Assembly: GCA_016873165.1 (NCBI GenBank)
Contig: VGXV01000037.1
Span: 1 to 32,844, forward strand
Source of the DNA: Planctomycetota bacterium
GTDB lineage: Bacteria > Planctomycetota > Brocadiia > Brocadiales > Brocadiaceae
Reading direction: 5' to 3'
DNA: 32,844 bases
The notes beneath the pieces were generated by a model. It was not told the origin of the DNA and did no database searches. It was given only the letters and a program-made list of their open reading frames with translations. A program made the translations under genes and the position numbers. Positions 7,888 to 15,432 of this stretch are shown here, in pieces; the first letter of the stretch is position 1; the number at the start of each line of letters is the position of its first letter.

Positions 7888-7977
7888 ATCTAACAATCCA
7901 ATCAACTTGAGCGCGAGAAGCGCGGCGGCGCTACGCGGTAAGGTCTGTGGCGCGCCATGTTATCGGAAACGTTATGG
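7888..7977 (+). other. attC-like recombination site 1 (weak)
   Basis: It opens with atctaacaatccaatc, matching the RYYYAAC core at 7888-7894, has a GC-rich hairpin-prone middle (gagcgcgagaagcgcgg) and ends near gttatgg at 7971-7977. The right core fits GTTRRRY poorly, so this site may be degenerate. It follows a gene stop and precedes the next gene, as attC sites do. Confidence 0.45.
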
Positions 7978-8025
7978 GGAAAAATAATAATTTACAATGA
8001 ATATTTTAACAAGTATACTTAACTC

Positions 8026-8907
8026 ATGAAATTACCTGTCGACCAAACTATTCATGATTTGCTAACAAATAAATTAAAATCTCTCGAAAAATATTTTAAA
8101 TCTGACGTTATCTCTTACTTTGGCCCAATTATCGATGGAAATGAAATACTTTTTATGCAAATCATTGAACAATTAAATAAACCAAAAAAGAAAAACAACT
8201 CATTATATATAATTCTTACCACTCAAGGTGGAAGTGCTATAGCAGTAGAAAGATATGTAAATATTGTAAGAAACCATTATCAGGAAGTTAATTTTATCAT
8301 ACCAGATTATGCTTATAGCGCTGGCACCATTTTTTGTCTAAGTGGGGATAATATACATATGGATTATTTTTCAGTTTTAGGTCCCATTGATCCTCAAGTA
8401 CAAAATAAAGAAGGGAAATGGGTTCCTGCCCTTGGTTATTTAGACAAAGTAAACGAGATGCTTGAAAAAGCAAAAAACAAAAATCTTACTCAAGCAGAAT
8501 TTTTAATACTAAAAGATATTGATTTGGCAGAACTAAGAGCATATGAGCAGGCAAAAGAACTAACAATTACGCTTTTAAAAAAATGGTTGGTTAAATATAA
8601 GTTCAAAAATTGGATAAAACACGGCACCGCACCCGAACTATTAGGCAAAGAAGTTACTGACAAAGAAAAAGAAAGGCGAGCCGAAGAAATTGCTGACGAA
8701 TTAGGTAATAATAAAACCTGGAAATCTCATGGGAGACCAATTAATATAGAGACGCTTGTAAATGAACCCAAATTAAGATTAAAAATAGAAGATTTTGGAA
8801 AACATCCAGAACGAAGAAAAATGATTCGAGAATATTATAACCTTTTGTCGGATTATATAAAAAAGAGCGGTTTGGAAATTTTCATCCACTCAAGGGAGTT
8901 TATTTAA
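8026..8907 (+). CDS. SDH/Clp-fold serine protease (SppA-like), cassette gene
   Basis: This 293-residue protein shows the crotonase/Clp-like protease core of the serine dehydrogenase proteinase (SDH_sah) family. TTQGGSAIAVERYV lies at about 65-78, the catalytic-serine motif AYSAGT has Ser98, and SVLGPIDPQ lies near 116-124. The C-terminal half is helical and charged. No signal peptide or membrane segment is seen, unlike classical SppA, so it probably acts in the cytosol. The gene is AT-rich, lies between two attC-like sites, and its stop overlaps the ATG of a 67-residue partner by one base (TAATG). Substrate unknown; a role in defence or peptide turnover is conjecture. Confidence 0.85.
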   Translation: MKLPVDQTIHDLLTNKLKSLEKYFKSDVISYFGPIIDGNEILFMQIIEQLNKPKKKNNSLYIILTTQGGSAIAVERYVNIVRNHYQEVNFIIPDYAYSAGTIFCLSGDNIHMDYFSVLGPIDPQVQNKEGKWVPALGYLDKVNEMLEKAKNKNLTQAEFLILKDIDLAELRAYEQAKELTITLLKKWLVKYKFKNWIKHGTAPELLGKEVTDKEKERRAEEIADELGNNKTWKSHGRPINIETLVNEPKLRLKIEDFGKHPERRKMIREYYNLLSDYIKKSGLEIFIHSREFI

Positions 8908-9110
8908 TGGAAAAGATAGATAAACAAATAATCAAAATTATTGACGATACCGAAAAGGATTTTAAGGGTGAAACTAACTATGAAGACTTAAGGGAAGCGT
9001 CTGAAATATATAAAGAGATGATAAAATTAGGTATTATTAAGAAAAGAGGTTACAGCTTATTATCCATCGATCAAACTAATATTAAACAACCTACCTTTAA
9101 TTCTCAATAG
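8907..9110 (+). CDS. Small protein translationally coupled to the SDH protease
   Basis: This is a 67-residue acidic/charged protein (MEKIDKQIIKIIDDTEKDFK at the start) with predicted helices and no membrane segment or metal motif. Its ATG overlaps the protease stop codon, so the two are almost certainly made together from one cassette. It ends 11 bases before attC-like site 2. It could be an adaptor, inhibitor or substrate-recognition partner of the protease, but sequence gives no direct hint. I do not recognise a family. Confidence 0.7.
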   Translation: MEKIDKQIIKIIDDTEKDFKGETNYEDLREASEIYKEMIKLGIIKKRGYSLLSIDQTNIKQPTFNSQ

Positions 9111-9120
9111 TTAAAATAAC

Positions 9121-9179
9121 CCATAACAATTCAATCCAGCGGACGGCAAAAAGCGCCGCCGCTGATTTCTGTGTTAGCT
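9121..9179 (+). other. attC-like recombination site 2
   Basis: A 59-base site runs from ccataacaattcaatcc to gtgttagct. The middle folds as CAGCGG-A-CGGC against GCCGCCGCTG with one unpaired A, the extrahelical base typical of integron attC sites. It lies between a gene stop (9110) and the next start (9199), with the gene-then-attC order of a cassette. Confidence 0.75.
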
Positions 9180-9198
9180 GCGAAGAAAGGAAACAGAA

Positions 9199-9894
9199 TT
9201 GGATACGCTCGCAACCGTTACCGAACTCGTCAAAGCTCTTGCATGGCCAGCAAGCGTGACGCTTATCGCAGTGATGCTGCGTCGTAATCTTGCCGAGCTC
9301 GTGCGGGGTGTCCGCCTTCAAAAGGCGGAAGTCCCTGGTCGGTTCACGGTAGAGTTCTCTCGGGAAATCGGAAAGACTCATAAACTACAGCAAGAGGTCA
9401 GAGAGACGGCGCGCTTCCAGAAGGGCGAGGACGTGTCGAAGAAACGTACCGAAGCCGACCGTATACTGCGGCAATCACGCTTGCACCCGTCGCCAAGTCG
9501 CTTCAACCTCGAAATGTACTACGACATGGTCAATGACGATCCCGCCGCAGCCCTTGTTGCCATTCGCGGCGAGATACAGGCGATGATCAACAGCATTCTT
9601 GATTTCCGTGTCATTGAATGGTCAGAGGCCGACTTCGCTGAACGGAAGCTGCGTCGTCTATATGACGACCGAGCTATCAACAACCACCAGTACACTCTCG
9701 CTCGTACTGTTCTTCGGCTCAGCAATGCTGCTGCCCGAGACAACACGGTCACACCAGACCAGGCCATCGAGGTACTTGATGCGACTCAGCCCTTAATTCA
9801 AGAGTACATGAGTTGGGTAGTTAAAGACCAAGCATTGAAAGACAAGCTGGGGAAACAAGGGACCCAACATGGGGGAGAAATAAAAGGCAGCTAA
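9199..9894 (+). CDS. Cassette protein with N-terminal membrane helix, unknown function
   Basis: The start is TTG at 9199, preceded by aaaggaaa at good spacing, only 19 bases after attC-like site 2. The 231-residue product has a hydrophobic segment (about 13-29, LAWPASVTLIAVML), a charged linker, and a helical C-terminal domain with ALVAIRGEIQAMINSIL and DRAINNHQYTLARTVL. This looks like the DUF4145-type helical domains of many uncharacterised proteins, but that is only a resemblance. Its GC content is clearly higher than that of the AT-rich protease gene next door, as expected for cassettes of separate origin. The stop lies just before repeat DNA (from about 9898), so the natural 3' end and its attC may be lost. 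Confidence 0.65.
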   Translation: MDTLATVTELVKALAWPASVTLIAVMLRRNLAELVRGVRLQKAEVPGRFTVEFSREIGKTHKLQQEVRETARFQKGEDVSKKRTEADRILRQSRLHPSPSRFNLEMYYDMVNDDPAAALVAIRGEIQAMINSILDFRVIEWSEADFAERKLRRLYDDRAINNHQYTLARTVLRLSNAAARDNTVTPDQAIEVLDATQPLIQEYMSWVVKDQALKDKLGKQGTQHGGEIKGS

Positions 9895-9912
9895 GACAAA
9901 ACATGGGGTCAA

Positions 9913-9964
9913 AAAACATGGGGTCAAACCTAATCTATTGACAATAAAGAGTTTTTCCCTTTAA
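9913..9964 (-). repeat. 52-bp inverted repeat, right copy
   Basis: This is the exact reverse complement of 7406-7457. It is preceded by a further acatggggtcaaaa unit at 9901-9914, matching the doubled gaccccatg motif on the left side. Confidence 0.85.
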
Positions 9965-10053
9965 AAAGATTATACGTTTAACAGTTTTGATCACAAGGAT
10001 ATGTTGGAATTGATTATATTCAGGTAAATCCATTTACCTCTATTTTATTATAT

Positions 10054-10099
10054 AATAGGGACAGCTACCATTTTTATGAAAATAAATAGTCGCTGTCCC
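10054..10099 (+). repeat. gggacagc element, copy 3
   Basis: The same 46-base unit as at 7001-7046, in the same orientation, and inverted relative to copy 2 (7353-7398). It is followed by tattt, also present beside copy 2. Confidence 0.75.
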
Positions 10100-10149
10100 T
10101 ATTTATCTTTGTCCTATTGAGCAGTAACTTTCTCATAATCTCGTGCCTA

Positions 10150-10647
10150 TCATTTCTTGCGAGGTTGAAGCTTTATCTTGGACCACTCTTCCGACTTGGG
10201 CGGTTCCATTACTGGGGGTTTTTGGCCTGCCCGATAATAACCCGGTTGTGTAAATCTTAGCTCTTCATACTTGGCAAAGTCACTCGCATGAGGTAACATA
10301 TCGGCTACGGCCTTAGGCTGCTCCAATCCTTCCCGCCAGACGCTTTTCTCCACGGTGCCAATTATTTGATAGTCACTCCCGATTACTTCCGGGTTATACT
10401 GGCGAAATAATTCCGTCAGTATATGCTCAACATCAAATTTGTGAGCAATGAGAAGATCACAATTCCGGCAATAACGACACGTATAGTTTAGCGCAACCAA
10501 GTGATTTGGGTCAACATGAATCAACAACGGTGTTTTTCTTTGTCCACTTTTTTTCTCGCATACTGGGCAACGCGAGAGTCGGTACCCGGGATAAGGGTTG
10601 AGCATAAAACTGTAGCGAGGCGGTAGATCGCCAAATCGTGCCTTCAT
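10150..10647 (-). CDS. Cysteine-cluster (zinc-finger-like) cassette protein
   Basis: The start is ATG at 10647; a TTG two codons upstream (10653) is a less likely alternative. The product is about 165 residues. It has CPVC (SRCPVCEKKSG) and, about 25 residues on, CRYCRNC, a probable zinc-binding knuckle. A motif-poor middle follows, then a proline- and lysine-rich tail ending LQPRKK. I do not recognise a family; nucleic-acid binding is plausible from the metal knuckle and basic tail. It follows attC-like site 5 (10711-10839) in cassette order and is read leftward. No attC is seen beyond its stop, where the gggacagc repeat lies instead, so the 3' boundary of the cassette seems replaced. Confidence 0.65.
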   Translation of the reverse strand: MKARFGDLPPRYSFMLNPYPGYRLSRCPVCEKKSGQRKTPLLIHVDPNHLVALNYTCRYCRNCDLLIAHKFDVEHILTELFRQYNPEVIGSDYQIIGTVEKSVWREGLEQPKAVADMLPHASDFAKYEELRFTQPGYYRAGQKPPVMEPPKSEEWSKIKLQPRKK

Positions 10648-10710
10648 GACCAATGTTATCCGATTAACCTTTCACTTACAAGTACCATGGACTGTACCTC
10701 ATTCGTGTAC

Positions 10711-10839
10711 CGCTAACGGTTTGCGTTACCTGCGTGTGGGCGGGCGTGGATTCTGTTTGGGAGCAGGAAAAACTCAAAGCGAAGAAAATGCTCGAAAATG
10801 CCGCAGAATCCCACACGTCAGGTGCACGCTTTGTTAGCC
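10711..10839 (-). other. attC-like recombination site 5
   Basis: The site is bounded by cgctaac (10711-10717) and gttagcc (10833-10839). The arms pair as ACCTGCGTGTGGG (10728-10740) against CCCACACGTCAGGT with one extra base, and GGATTCTG pairs with CAGAATCC further in. Such near-perfect pairing with a single extrahelical base, plus RYYYAAC/GTTRRRY-like ends, is the attC signature. It follows the stop of the nuclease-like gene at 10855, on the same (minus) strand sense. Confidence 0.75.
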
Positions 10840-10854
10840 CGCTTGACCGTACCT

Positions 10855-11805
10855 TCATATGGTCTGGATTAATTCTCCTTCTGTAATTTCAACGGCTTCC
10901 AATGGACGCCGTTGTGAAACGGATTTGGGGTTAGGAAATATGTCAATAGTTATTAAAAATATAGCTTTATGATTATGTGAAGCCATTGGAGTATTTCCTG
11001 AAGTAGACAAGGCAAAGCGCAATTCCGTCTCTACTATTTTAAAGATAATGAGGTAGCCAAAAGGTTCATTGTATTGTTGGGTATATGTGTAGATTTGATT
11101 GAACCCTTTCCTTATGTACGTTTTTCCCCGATTATCTGCGTCAAATATTTTCGTATCTGCTAAAAGTGGGTCGTCAGAGCCTTGTGCTGCTATTAAATCA
11201 ATTTCACCAGTAAGGGACGATGGTTCAATGGTGAAATCAATTCCTTGATTATGTAAATACTCATATAAATCAAGTGCAAGTAATTTCTCTGCGCGACGGG
11301 ATTCTTCTTGAGTTATATTCCAAAGACGATCACGATGAAACCATTCGCAACGATGTTTGTAACGGAGTAGTAGGTTGAGCATAGCTCGTTGGTCATCAAT
11401 ACTCTCATCTAGAAATTCATAAAAAGGTTCCAGATAAATATCTCTGCATGTTTCAAGAGCTTCATTGAATTTTGATGTTCTACGATATGGATTAGTAAGG
11501 GTGATAAATATTGTATGGTTCTCGTAAGTTGCAAGACGTTTTAGGACTTTATATCCAAGTGCCGCAGCCTCATCTTCAGTTTGAGCTACTAACCCTTCGC
11601 CTTTAAATATTTTCTCTACAGTTTCATCCATTTCTGGGTAACGTGCAGCTAGATGTTCGATAACTCCAGAAAGTATCGGATTATTATCGAAAAATACCCA
11701 AAACTGTCGTAGAACTGGGATAAACATTGGAAAATCAACCGAATTTAACCTGCGGATTCGTTTCTGGAGCTTATATCTTATGTTTTGTATGATTTGTGGA
11801 TCCAT
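10855..11805 (-). CDS. PD-(D/E)XK nuclease-like cassette protein
   Basis: This 316-residue protein has an all-helical N-terminal part (1-185) and a C-terminal domain with the order of PD-(D/E)XK nucleases. E194 and GEIDLI (E201, D203) come first, then LLADTKIFD (D217, K219) on the next strand, then RKGFNQIYTY with Q237. The family includes restriction enzymes and many defence nucleases; activity here is inferred from motif order only. It starts 11 bases after a zinc-ribbon gene on the same strand, and both lie between attC-like sites 3 and 5, so they form one two-gene cassette. No signal peptide or membrane segment is seen. Confidence 0.7.
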   Translation of the reverse strand: MDPQIIQNIRYKLQKRIRRLNSVDFPMFIPVLRQFWVFFDNNPILSGVIEHLAARYPEMDETVEKIFKGEGLVAQTEDEAAALGYKVLKRLATYENHTIFITLTNPYRRTSKFNEALETCRDIYLEPFYEFLDESIDDQRAMLNLLLRYKHRCEWFHRDRLWNITQEESRRAEKLLALDLYEYLHNQGIDFTIEPSSLTGEIDLIAAQGSDDPLLADTKIFDADNRGKTYIRKGFNQIYTYTQQYNEPFGYLIIFKIVETELRFALSTSGNTPMASHNHKAIFLITIDIFPNPKSVSQRRPLEAVEITEGELIQTI

Positions 11806-11816
11806 AATTTTGAGCC

Positions 11817-12056
11817 TTATAAACGAATTGTAATCTTGCCAATTTTCTTTATTTCTTCTTCAAATTCTTGAAACGCCCTAGTAATTGATCTAATTGCTTT
11901 GCGAGTTTCATTCATATGGTCTTCAAATCTAATGGTTGTTTTACACCCTCGGCAAATTATTGCATCTCGAAGCCGAACTTGTTTTAGAGTAAAAGGATTA
12001 AAAAAGCCACACGATGGGCAAGGAAATTCAAGAGAATGGTTATCCAAGTTAATCAT
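11817..12056 (-). CDS. Small zinc-ribbon protein paired with the nuclease-like gene
   Basis: This 79-residue protein has four cysteines in zinc-ribbon spacing: C13 and C16 (CPSC), then C35 and C38 (CRGC). A helical charged tail follows (EFEEEIKKIGK). It begins 22 bases downstream of attC-like site 3 and ends 11 bases before the PD-(D/E)XK-like gene, so it is the first gene of a two-gene cassette. It may bind nucleic acid or act as a partner or specificity factor for the nuclease; that is inference from pairing. Confidence 0.7.
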   Translation of the reverse strand: MINLDNHSLEFPCPSCGFFNPFTLKQVRLRDAIICRGCKTTIRFEDHMNETRKAIRSITRAFQEFEEEIKKIGKITIRL

Positions 12057-12077
12057 TTGAGGTTATTTATATTCTGC

Positions 12078-12187
12078 GGGCTAACGCCCGAATTAACCCG
12101 CGCCGAGCGCAGGCATTCAACGCGGGAAGAATAAATTAATGATGAAACGAATGATATTAAGGCGTCGGGTTGAATGAGTTGTTCGGC
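12078..12187 (-). other. attC-like recombination site 3
   Basis: Read on the minus strand, the site starts gccgaacaactcattcaacc and ends gggcgttagccc, the classic layout of integron 59-base elements with YAAC and GTTA cores. It is about 110 bases long with partly pairing GC-rich ends and an AT-rich centre. It sits between the stop of the GIY-YIG-like gene (12227) and the start of the zinc-ribbon gene (12056). Confidence 0.75.
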
Positions 12188-12226
12188 GCGGCATTGGCAA
12201 GAATTTCGCGCCAATTAAATTGATTC

Positions 12227-12580
12227 TCAATCTTCATCATCTCTATTAAGCATTATGTTCCAATCATAGTTATGACGCCTGAGTAGATTGTCCTGTCTCT
12301 GTTTCGCAGCCTCTTTAGATGAACATGCACATGCACGATAATATAAATGCCAGCCCGCACGCAGATGCTTGTCAATAATGTCAGATAGGTGAGAGCCATT
12401 TCTAGCATAACAAGCGATTCGCCCACGTTCGTTTCTTGTCTCACCTACATAATGCCATTGAATCCTTCCGCCTTTTGGGCCTCCTGTGCCAAGTTCATAG
12501 CAGGCAGGGCCAGCATGATCGAATGAATCGTCAAACCATTCACCCTTATATGCAATTAATCTCGGTTTAGTCCATCCCAT
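12227..12580 (-). CDS. GIY-YIG-like nuclease-domain cassette protein
   Basis: The product has 117 residues. Features fit a divergent GIY-YIG fold: ACYELGT (positions 26-32, in place of GIY), WHYVGETRNERGRI (YVG at 44-46 and R54), ARNGSHL, and a late E90 followed by a YDWN motif near 105-108. GIY-YIG enzymes cut DNA using Tyr, Arg and Glu, all of which have candidates here. It is one of the shortest forms, with no DNA-binding addition, so its target is unclear. The gene stands alone between attC-like sites 4 (upstream) and 3 (downstream), a typical single-gene cassette. Confidence 0.65.
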   Translation of the reverse strand: MGWTKPRLIAYKGEWFDDSFDHAGPACYELGTGGPKGGRIQWHYVGETRNERGRIACYARNGSHLSDIIDKHLRAGWHLYYRACACSSKEAAKQRQDNLLRRHNYDWNIMLNRDDED

Positions 12581-12612
12581 CGCCTACGACTCCATATTAA
12601 TGTCAAACAAGC

Positions 12613-12675
12613 GCCGAACGCCCAGCCATAAGGCGCGGCGGCTTTTTGCCGTCGCCCTTAATGCCGTGGTTGGCT
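12613..12675 (-). other. attC-like recombination site 4
   Basis: A 63-base site reads on the minus strand from agccaaccacggcattaagg to gggcgttcggc. The middle pairs as CGACGGC-AAAAA-GCCGCCG with mismatches and bulges. It lies 20 bases beyond the stop of the 640-residue membrane protein and 33 bases before the next start, matching cassette order. Confidence 0.75.
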
Positions 12676-12694
12676 TCTGATCATCCTTCTACCT

Positions 12695-14617
12695 TTAAGG
12701 GCACTGCCAGTAAGTCCCGCTTTTAGATGTATAATAATTGCATCCACGGCAAACATATATATTTCTATTGTAGCAATATCCTATAGATGGACGTCCACAT
12801 ATTTGACATACTGTCCCCCCTTTGCTTGGTAATAGCTCAGCGGTTACGGCACCGGAGGGTTTGCTTTCTAGTTTTTCACGAATTGCAACAACCCTATAAT
12901 ACACAGGGAACTCATTAGGCCAATGTTTCAGGTGTGTATTATTAACGTTTTCATGCTCTGAATTACTGGTAATAACGTCACTATTATATGACCAATAAAC
13001 CTTATATGCGTTTGCACCTGGTACAGCATTCCAACTTACATCCACACTCAAATTTGAATTCAATTCAGATTTTGGTCTCGACGGTGTCGAAGACTTGAAT
13101 AAATTATTAATCTTAATTTCAGCTTTTTCCCCTAGAGAAGTATTAGGATTATTTTTTACAAAATTTTGATATTCTGTAAAACTATCAATATTTGTGAGTT
13201 TAGTCCAAATGCTATTTAGTTCTTTCTGCGCATCCTTAACATATGGCGATTTCGGGTTGTTTTTAATGAACGATTCAAAAGAGTCAACGGAGCCGATTTT
13301 TTGAATAGCATGCCATTCCTTTGCATGAGCCACTTGAGTATCAAGTAGTGCTCTATCATTACGAACGTCATTTAATTTATTATTTAGTTGTTGGGATGAT
13401 TCTTTTGCTTTGGCCAATTCGGATTTTGGGACGTTAATAATCGTTTCGTTAACAATTTTTGATGAATGTTCCCATATTGTTTTTTCAATATCACTAGGCT
13501 GTTGAATAATGTCTTTCGAAATATTTCCTATTGACTTTTCTATCCTGTTCTCAATTTCCTTGTTTAATGTATTTTGGAATACATCAATAATAGGTTCAAG
13601 AATTGGATATGCTTCAATCCACGATTTCAATAGTGCTGTCTTTATCTCGCTAACTATAACTTTTGGAATTTGGTAAATGACTTGCTTACCCCATTCGGTT
13701 TCAAGAAGTTTTATAACTCTTTCAGGCTTTTGACTATTCTTATACCTAATAATAGCGTCATTAGCGTTCTTTAATTTCTTTCTGCTTACCTTGTTAGGGT
13801 CAATTTGAGAAGATTTTCCCTTCGTTACAGCACTATTACTGTCAAAACGAATAGTTGAATCTAATTTTGAAAGATAATTTGTCTTTTCTAAATGCTTGTC
13901 GATTTTAGATTCTAATGTCGGTATATTAAGTCCATATTGTAAGCGTTCACTTGAATAGTAACGCTGAAGAGAAACAAACTCATTACCAATTTGTGCTGGA
14001 ATATTAAGAGCATGCCTATAATAATCAGGAAAGCTATCCTTTACTTTCAAAAAAAGACCATCAGTCACTTCTTCAACAATTAACTCTTGGACATCTTTCT
14101 CGAAATCCGCATAGCCATCTCTAATAGTTTTTATATGGACATATAGATCATTTGTTGGTTCTCCTACCTGTGTGCCAAAAAGCGTGAAAGAGCATAACAA
14201 TACTAATGTAATATATAAACGTCTGGTCAAAGTCTTGTATTTGTCGATAGCAGTGAGTAGTTTTTTCGATACTAATACAGGCAACCTTAATAAGCCAATT
14301 ATAAATATGAACAAAAATAGAAAAAATACTTGTTTGGCACTCAGGTGTAAAAACGAAAAATAAGATGTCAATCTTGTAAGAAATAATTCAAGATTAATTA
14401 GGAATTGAAGATTGGCATTTTTAGAACTTATTGATACTATAATTGGAATTAGAGAATAAAGCGCGGCGACGAAAATAAAAGGTATCAAGAATTCTAGACT
14501 ATAGAAATAAAAATGGTACAGTATATTATGCTTTCGTTGATCCTTTTCAAAGGAACGGATATTTCTATAAAAAACGATTGTAAACACCAACGCTATTACT
14601 AAGAGAATTACAAGCAT
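12695..14617 (-). CDS. Membrane protein with coiled region, FN3-like domain and terminal zinc ribbon
   Basis: The product has 640 residues. About four membrane helices occupy residues 1-155 (for example MLVILLVIALVFTIVFY and VFFLFLFIFIIGLLRLPVL). A long polar helical region (160-500) contains tandem SFESFIKNNPKSPY- and SFTEYQNFVKNNPNTS-type units. Then comes a fibronectin-type-III-like domain (about 525-595, DVSWNAVPGANAYKVYW). The C-terminus is a four-cysteine ribbon (CQICGRP then CRGCNYY). A strong AGGAG lies 8 bases before the ATG. The stop is next to attC-like site 4, but no attC is seen upstream of the start. Function unknown; the mix of a membrane anchor with a sensor-like tail is unusual. 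Confidence 0.75.
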   Translation of the reverse strand: MLVILLVIALVFTIVFYRNIRSFEKDQRKHNILYHFYFYSLEFLIPFIFVAALYSLIPIIVSISSKNANLQFLINLELFLTRLTSYFSFLHLSAKQVFFLFLFIFIIGLLRLPVLVSKKLLTAIDKYKTLTRRLYITLVLLCSFTLFGTQVGEPTNDLYVHIKTIRDGYADFEKDVQELIVEEVTDGLFLKVKDSFPDYYRHALNIPAQIGNEFVSLQRYYSSERLQYGLNIPTLESKIDKHLEKTNYLSKLDSTIRFDSNSAVTKGKSSQIDPNKVSRKKLKNANDAIIRYKNSQKPERVIKLLETEWGKQVIYQIPKVIVSEIKTALLKSWIEAYPILEPIIDVFQNTLNKEIENRIEKSIGNISKDIIQQPSDIEKTIWEHSSKIVNETIINVPKSELAKAKESSQQLNNKLNDVRNDRALLDTQVAHAKEWHAIQKIGSVDSFESFIKNNPKSPYVKDAQKELNSIWTKLTNIDSFTEYQNFVKNNPNTSLGEKAEIKINNLFKSSTPSRPKSELNSNLSVDVSWNAVPGANAYKVYWSYNSDVITSNSEHENVNNTHLKHWPNEFPVYYRVVAIREKLESKPSGAVTAELLPSKGGTVCQICGRPSIGYCYNRNIYVCRGCNYYTSKSGTYWQCP

Positions 14618-14876
14618 TCCATGTCTCCTTTACCGTTTGCTTGTATAAAATTAAGGCCAACAAGTTATTATACAGTTTCTGGATATCATTACTTTTTGTA
14701 TGCTAACCAGAAAAATACACTTATTTTAGTAGAAATACTATAAGTCGCATTTTGTTTATGCGTTAAAATTAAATACATTTAAAAAATTCTATTAAAATGG
14801 CAATCTTTTTTCTTAAAAACATTATCCAGTCATCAGGGTAACAAATTAAATCCTTTCTCACAGAGTAATCTTATAA

Positions 14877-15134
14877 ATACTTATTACCGATTTTCATAAA
14901 TATTGTTCTTATCAAGTTATTGAAATATGCAATAAAAGAATTAATGACCTTGTATTTACAAATATAACGCTCAAAAACAATGCCACTATTAAAGATACAC
15001 TATACGCAAAAGCGTTTGATGATAAAAGCATAATAGCAATTCCATTATTTACGTCAACTGAATTTTATATTGTACCAATGCGTAAAAATGATAAGTGGAA
15101 AATGTCATGCAGTCCTATTGACAACCGCAAATAA
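14877..15134 (+). pseudogene. C-terminal remnant of an unknown protein
   Basis: After an in-frame TAA at 14874 the frame stays open to TAA at 15132-15134 and reads like real protein: KYCSYQVIEICNKRINDLVF, then KDTLYAKAFDDKSIIAIP and FYIVPMRKNDKWKMSC. No usable start codon is present near the 5' end, so this is a 3' fragment. The pattern (WKMSC near the end) recalls small secreted NTF2/DUF4878-type domains, but this is a weak guess. It is the only coding trace in the AT-rich 14618-15282 stretch. Confidence 0.5.
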
Positions 15135-15432
15135 TTTATTACGATTATAGTATTTTGTGCCTACCTTACAAAACATTACACTTTCCCAATTCCAGCAATT
15201 AGCAGGCTAAAAAAAAGTCAATATAGCAGGTTATCGCTGTCTCATAAGGCGCTTATATATATATAGCCAACCAAAAATCCAAGTCGTACCTAAGTCGTAC
15301 CCTGAATAAAAAGAGAGCAAAAGAAAAGAAACCAGATAAATAATACTTACAATCCTTACCGTTGAATTTACTGGCTAAATACTAACAGAAAAAAGAAAAG
15401 AAAAACAGATAAAAACATGGTAAAATGCCCTA
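15135..15432. other. AT-rich right end of the island without a gene
   Basis: This 298-base stretch has no gene. It holds the right-hand gtcgtac pair (15283-15301) and leads into the right direct repeat. The rest is AT-rich and featureless. Confidence 0.5.
15283..15301 (+). promoter_or_regulatory. Putative recombinase arm-type binding sites (right pair)
   Basis: Two gtcgtacc motifs begin at 15283 and 15294, 11 bases apart and in the same orientation as the pair at 5429/5440. Both pairs lie inside the 17-base direct repeats, about 85 and 130 bases from them. Confidence 0.5.
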
